A stretch of 64,000 nt of DNA from Sedimentibacter acidaminivorans (lineage in GTDB: Bacteria; Bacillota; Clostridia; Tissierellales; Sedimentibacteraceae), in assembly GCF_017873955.1 (NCBI RefSeq), contig NZ_JAGGKS010000005.1, forward strand, positions 124,001 through 188,000, read 5' to 3'. The translations under genes were made by a program, and so were the position numbers. This document shows, one piece after another, positions 63,112 through 64,000 of the stretch (its first letter is position 1; each line of letters starts with the position of its first letter). Below the pieces are notes generated by a model. That model did no database searches, was not told the origin of the DNA, and worked only from the letters and a program-made list of their open reading frames with translations.

Positions 63112-63738
63112 ATGAATTCTATGATGAAAAATATGACTTTAGTTGATTTTGCAGCTAAAGTAGCTTCAAATTCACCAGTTCCTGGTGGTGGAAGTATGGC
63201 AGCTGTTTGTGGTGCATTAAGCGCTTCATTAGCAGAAATGGTTGCAAATCTAACGGTTGGAAAGAAAAAATACGTTGAAGTTGAATCAGAAATGAAAGCA
63301 ATAGCTGAAAAAGCTTTAGAAATAAGAGAAAAATTGCTAGATGATATACAAAGAGACAGTGATTCATATGATAAAGTTATGGCTTCGTATAAAATGCCAA
63401 AAGAAACAGATGATGAAAAAATAATACGACAAAATGCAATTCAAGAAGGATTAAAATTAGCTGCTTCTGTTCCATTAGATATAGCAGAAACATCACTTGA
63501 AATTTTACCTTTGACAGAATCAGTGGTTACAAAGGGAAATGCAAATGCTGTTACAGATGGACTTGTTGCTTGTATGATGGCAAGGACAGCAGTATTATCA
63601 GCACTATTTAATGTAAAAATCAATTTAGATTCAATAACTGACCAAGATTTTGTAAAAGCAATGAAAGATAAAGTTAATAGTATTGAAACTAAAACTATTG
63701 AGAGTGAGAAAAAAATATTAGATAAGTCACCATTTTAA
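63112..63738 (+). CDS. fchA: Formimidoyltetrahydrofolate cyclodeaminase
   Basis: Converts 5-formimino-THF to 5,10-methenyl-THF and ammonia, finishing the histidine route. The motif NSPVPGGGSMAAVCGALSASLAEMV (residues about 20-44) is the family signature; the rest is helical. I start at ATG 63112 because GGGAGAG lies before it; the frame extends into hutI to 63085 without a ribosome site. Length 208 is typical. Followed by a terminator. Confidence 0.94.
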   Translation: MNSMMKNMTLVDFAAKVASNSPVPGGGSMAAVCGALSASLAEMVANLTVGKKKYVEVESEMKAIAEKALEIREKLLDDIQRDSDSYDKVMASYKMPKETDDEKIIRQNAIQEGLKLAASVPLDIAETSLEILPLTESVVTKGNANAVTDGLVACMMARTAVLSALFNVKINLDSITDQDFVKAMKDKVNSIETKTIESEKKILDKSPF

Positions 63739-63747
63739 TGGTATAAT

Positions 63748-63775
63748 AAGAGGGAATAATATCCCTCTTTTTTTA
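63748..63775 (+). terminator. Terminator after fchA
   Basis: AAGAGGGA (63748-63755) with TCCCTCTT (63762-63769) and a T-run. Confidence 0.85.
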
Positions 63776-63812
63776 CGAATTAAAATATTATAGTAGTGCA
63801 AAGGAGTATTTC

Positions 63813-64000
63813 ATGGAGAAAAAAGGAATTGGAAAAATTGCATTAATGTTAGCACTTACTTCAGGAGACATAGATAATATTAAAAATTATTATGAGAGTA
63901 AAAATTATGTAATATATAAAGGACAGGCAGGTTCAATGGACCCTAAAAAAATTGTTGCAGCTATTGAAACTGCCGCTTCAAGGGAAGACATTATAAGAGA
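63813..64000 (+). CDS. hutP: HutP antiterminator, 5' part (runs off the window)
   Basis: Histidine- and magnesium-dependent RNA-binding antiterminator of hut genes. The 62 visible codons contain the block GSMDPKKIVAAIETAA (about residues 42-57), which matches the highly conserved N-terminal region of Bacillus HutP (GSMD--K-VAAIETA). AAGGAG precedes the ATG at 63813. The C-terminal histidine and RNA contacts lie outside the window. Its predicted target, three NAG triplets with 4-nt gaps, lies before hutH at 13364. Confidence 0.92.
   Translation, partial: MEKKGIGKIALMLALTSGDIDNIKNYYESKNYVIYKGQAGSMDPKKIVAAIETAASREDIIR

Noticed and set aside
1-64000. CRISPR arrays, tRNA or rRNA genes, prophage
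   Set aside because: No regularly spaced repeats, cloverleaf sequences, conserved rRNA blocks or phage structural genes were seen on either strand.

Overview
The window is AT-rich DNA (roughly 30% G+C by eye) with strong AGGAGG-type ribosome binding sites, many TTG/GTG starts, and gene families typical of anaerobic Clostridia/Tissierellia: HydE/HydF, formate-THF ligase, the FtcD/FchA form of histidine breakdown, TRAP and YfcC carriers, AddAB, and a split AcnX. I cannot name the species. I saw no rRNA, tRNA, CRISPR array, insertion sequence or prophage; it reads as ordinary chromosome.

Layout. 0.2-5 kb: a KdpD/KdpE-like two-component pair convergent with a Ktr/Trk potassium-uptake operon that has an extra Rossmann-like membrane protein. 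5.2-10.2 kb: a promoter, an attenuator leader, an SsuABC/NMT1-type ABC importer, then hydE and hydF. 10.3-13.2 kb: an Lrp-type regulator, a lipoprotein and D-serine dehydratase. 13.3-15 kb: hutH behind a transcription attenuator. 15-22 kb: a DUF815 ATPase, an ECF sigma/anti-sigma pair, and an IclR/M20 peptidase/YfcC carrier operon. 22.3-31.8 kb: a YhaM-like nuclease, addBA and two hypothetical genes. 32.2-37.6 kb: a DUF3798-type ABC importer. 37.7-44.5 kb: a GntR-controlled operon of a LarA-like racemase, split AcnX and a TRAP transporter. 44.6-53 kb: tsaD, an ABC-F protein, an XRE regulator, metA under a SAM riboswitch, glmM, a 2'-5' RNA ligase-family protein and a SNARE/DedA-type membrane protein. 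53-64 kb: a SARP/BTAD-type giant regulator, a formate channel, fhs, hutU, ftcD, hutI, fchA, and the beginning of hutP at the right edge.

How it fits together. The hut genes form a complete route from histidine to glutamate. The formimino carbon passes through FtcD and FchA to methenyl-THF; with a FolD-type step not seen here, Fhs could release it as formate with ATP gain and the FocA-type channel could export it. Two regulatory layers can be read from the DNA. (1) The hutH leader carries three NAG triplets at exact 7-nt periodicity just ahead of a terminator, the known HutP target, and hutP itself begins at 63813. (2) fhs and hutU share a heptamer direct repeat with 11-bp period placed exactly 8 bp before the -10 box, the architecture of SARP activator sites, and a SARP/BTAD regulator is encoded next to them. 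The least described metabolic unit is the LarA-AcnX-TRAP operon, with a perfect 17-bp-arm operator that reappears as a half site at the gntR promoter.
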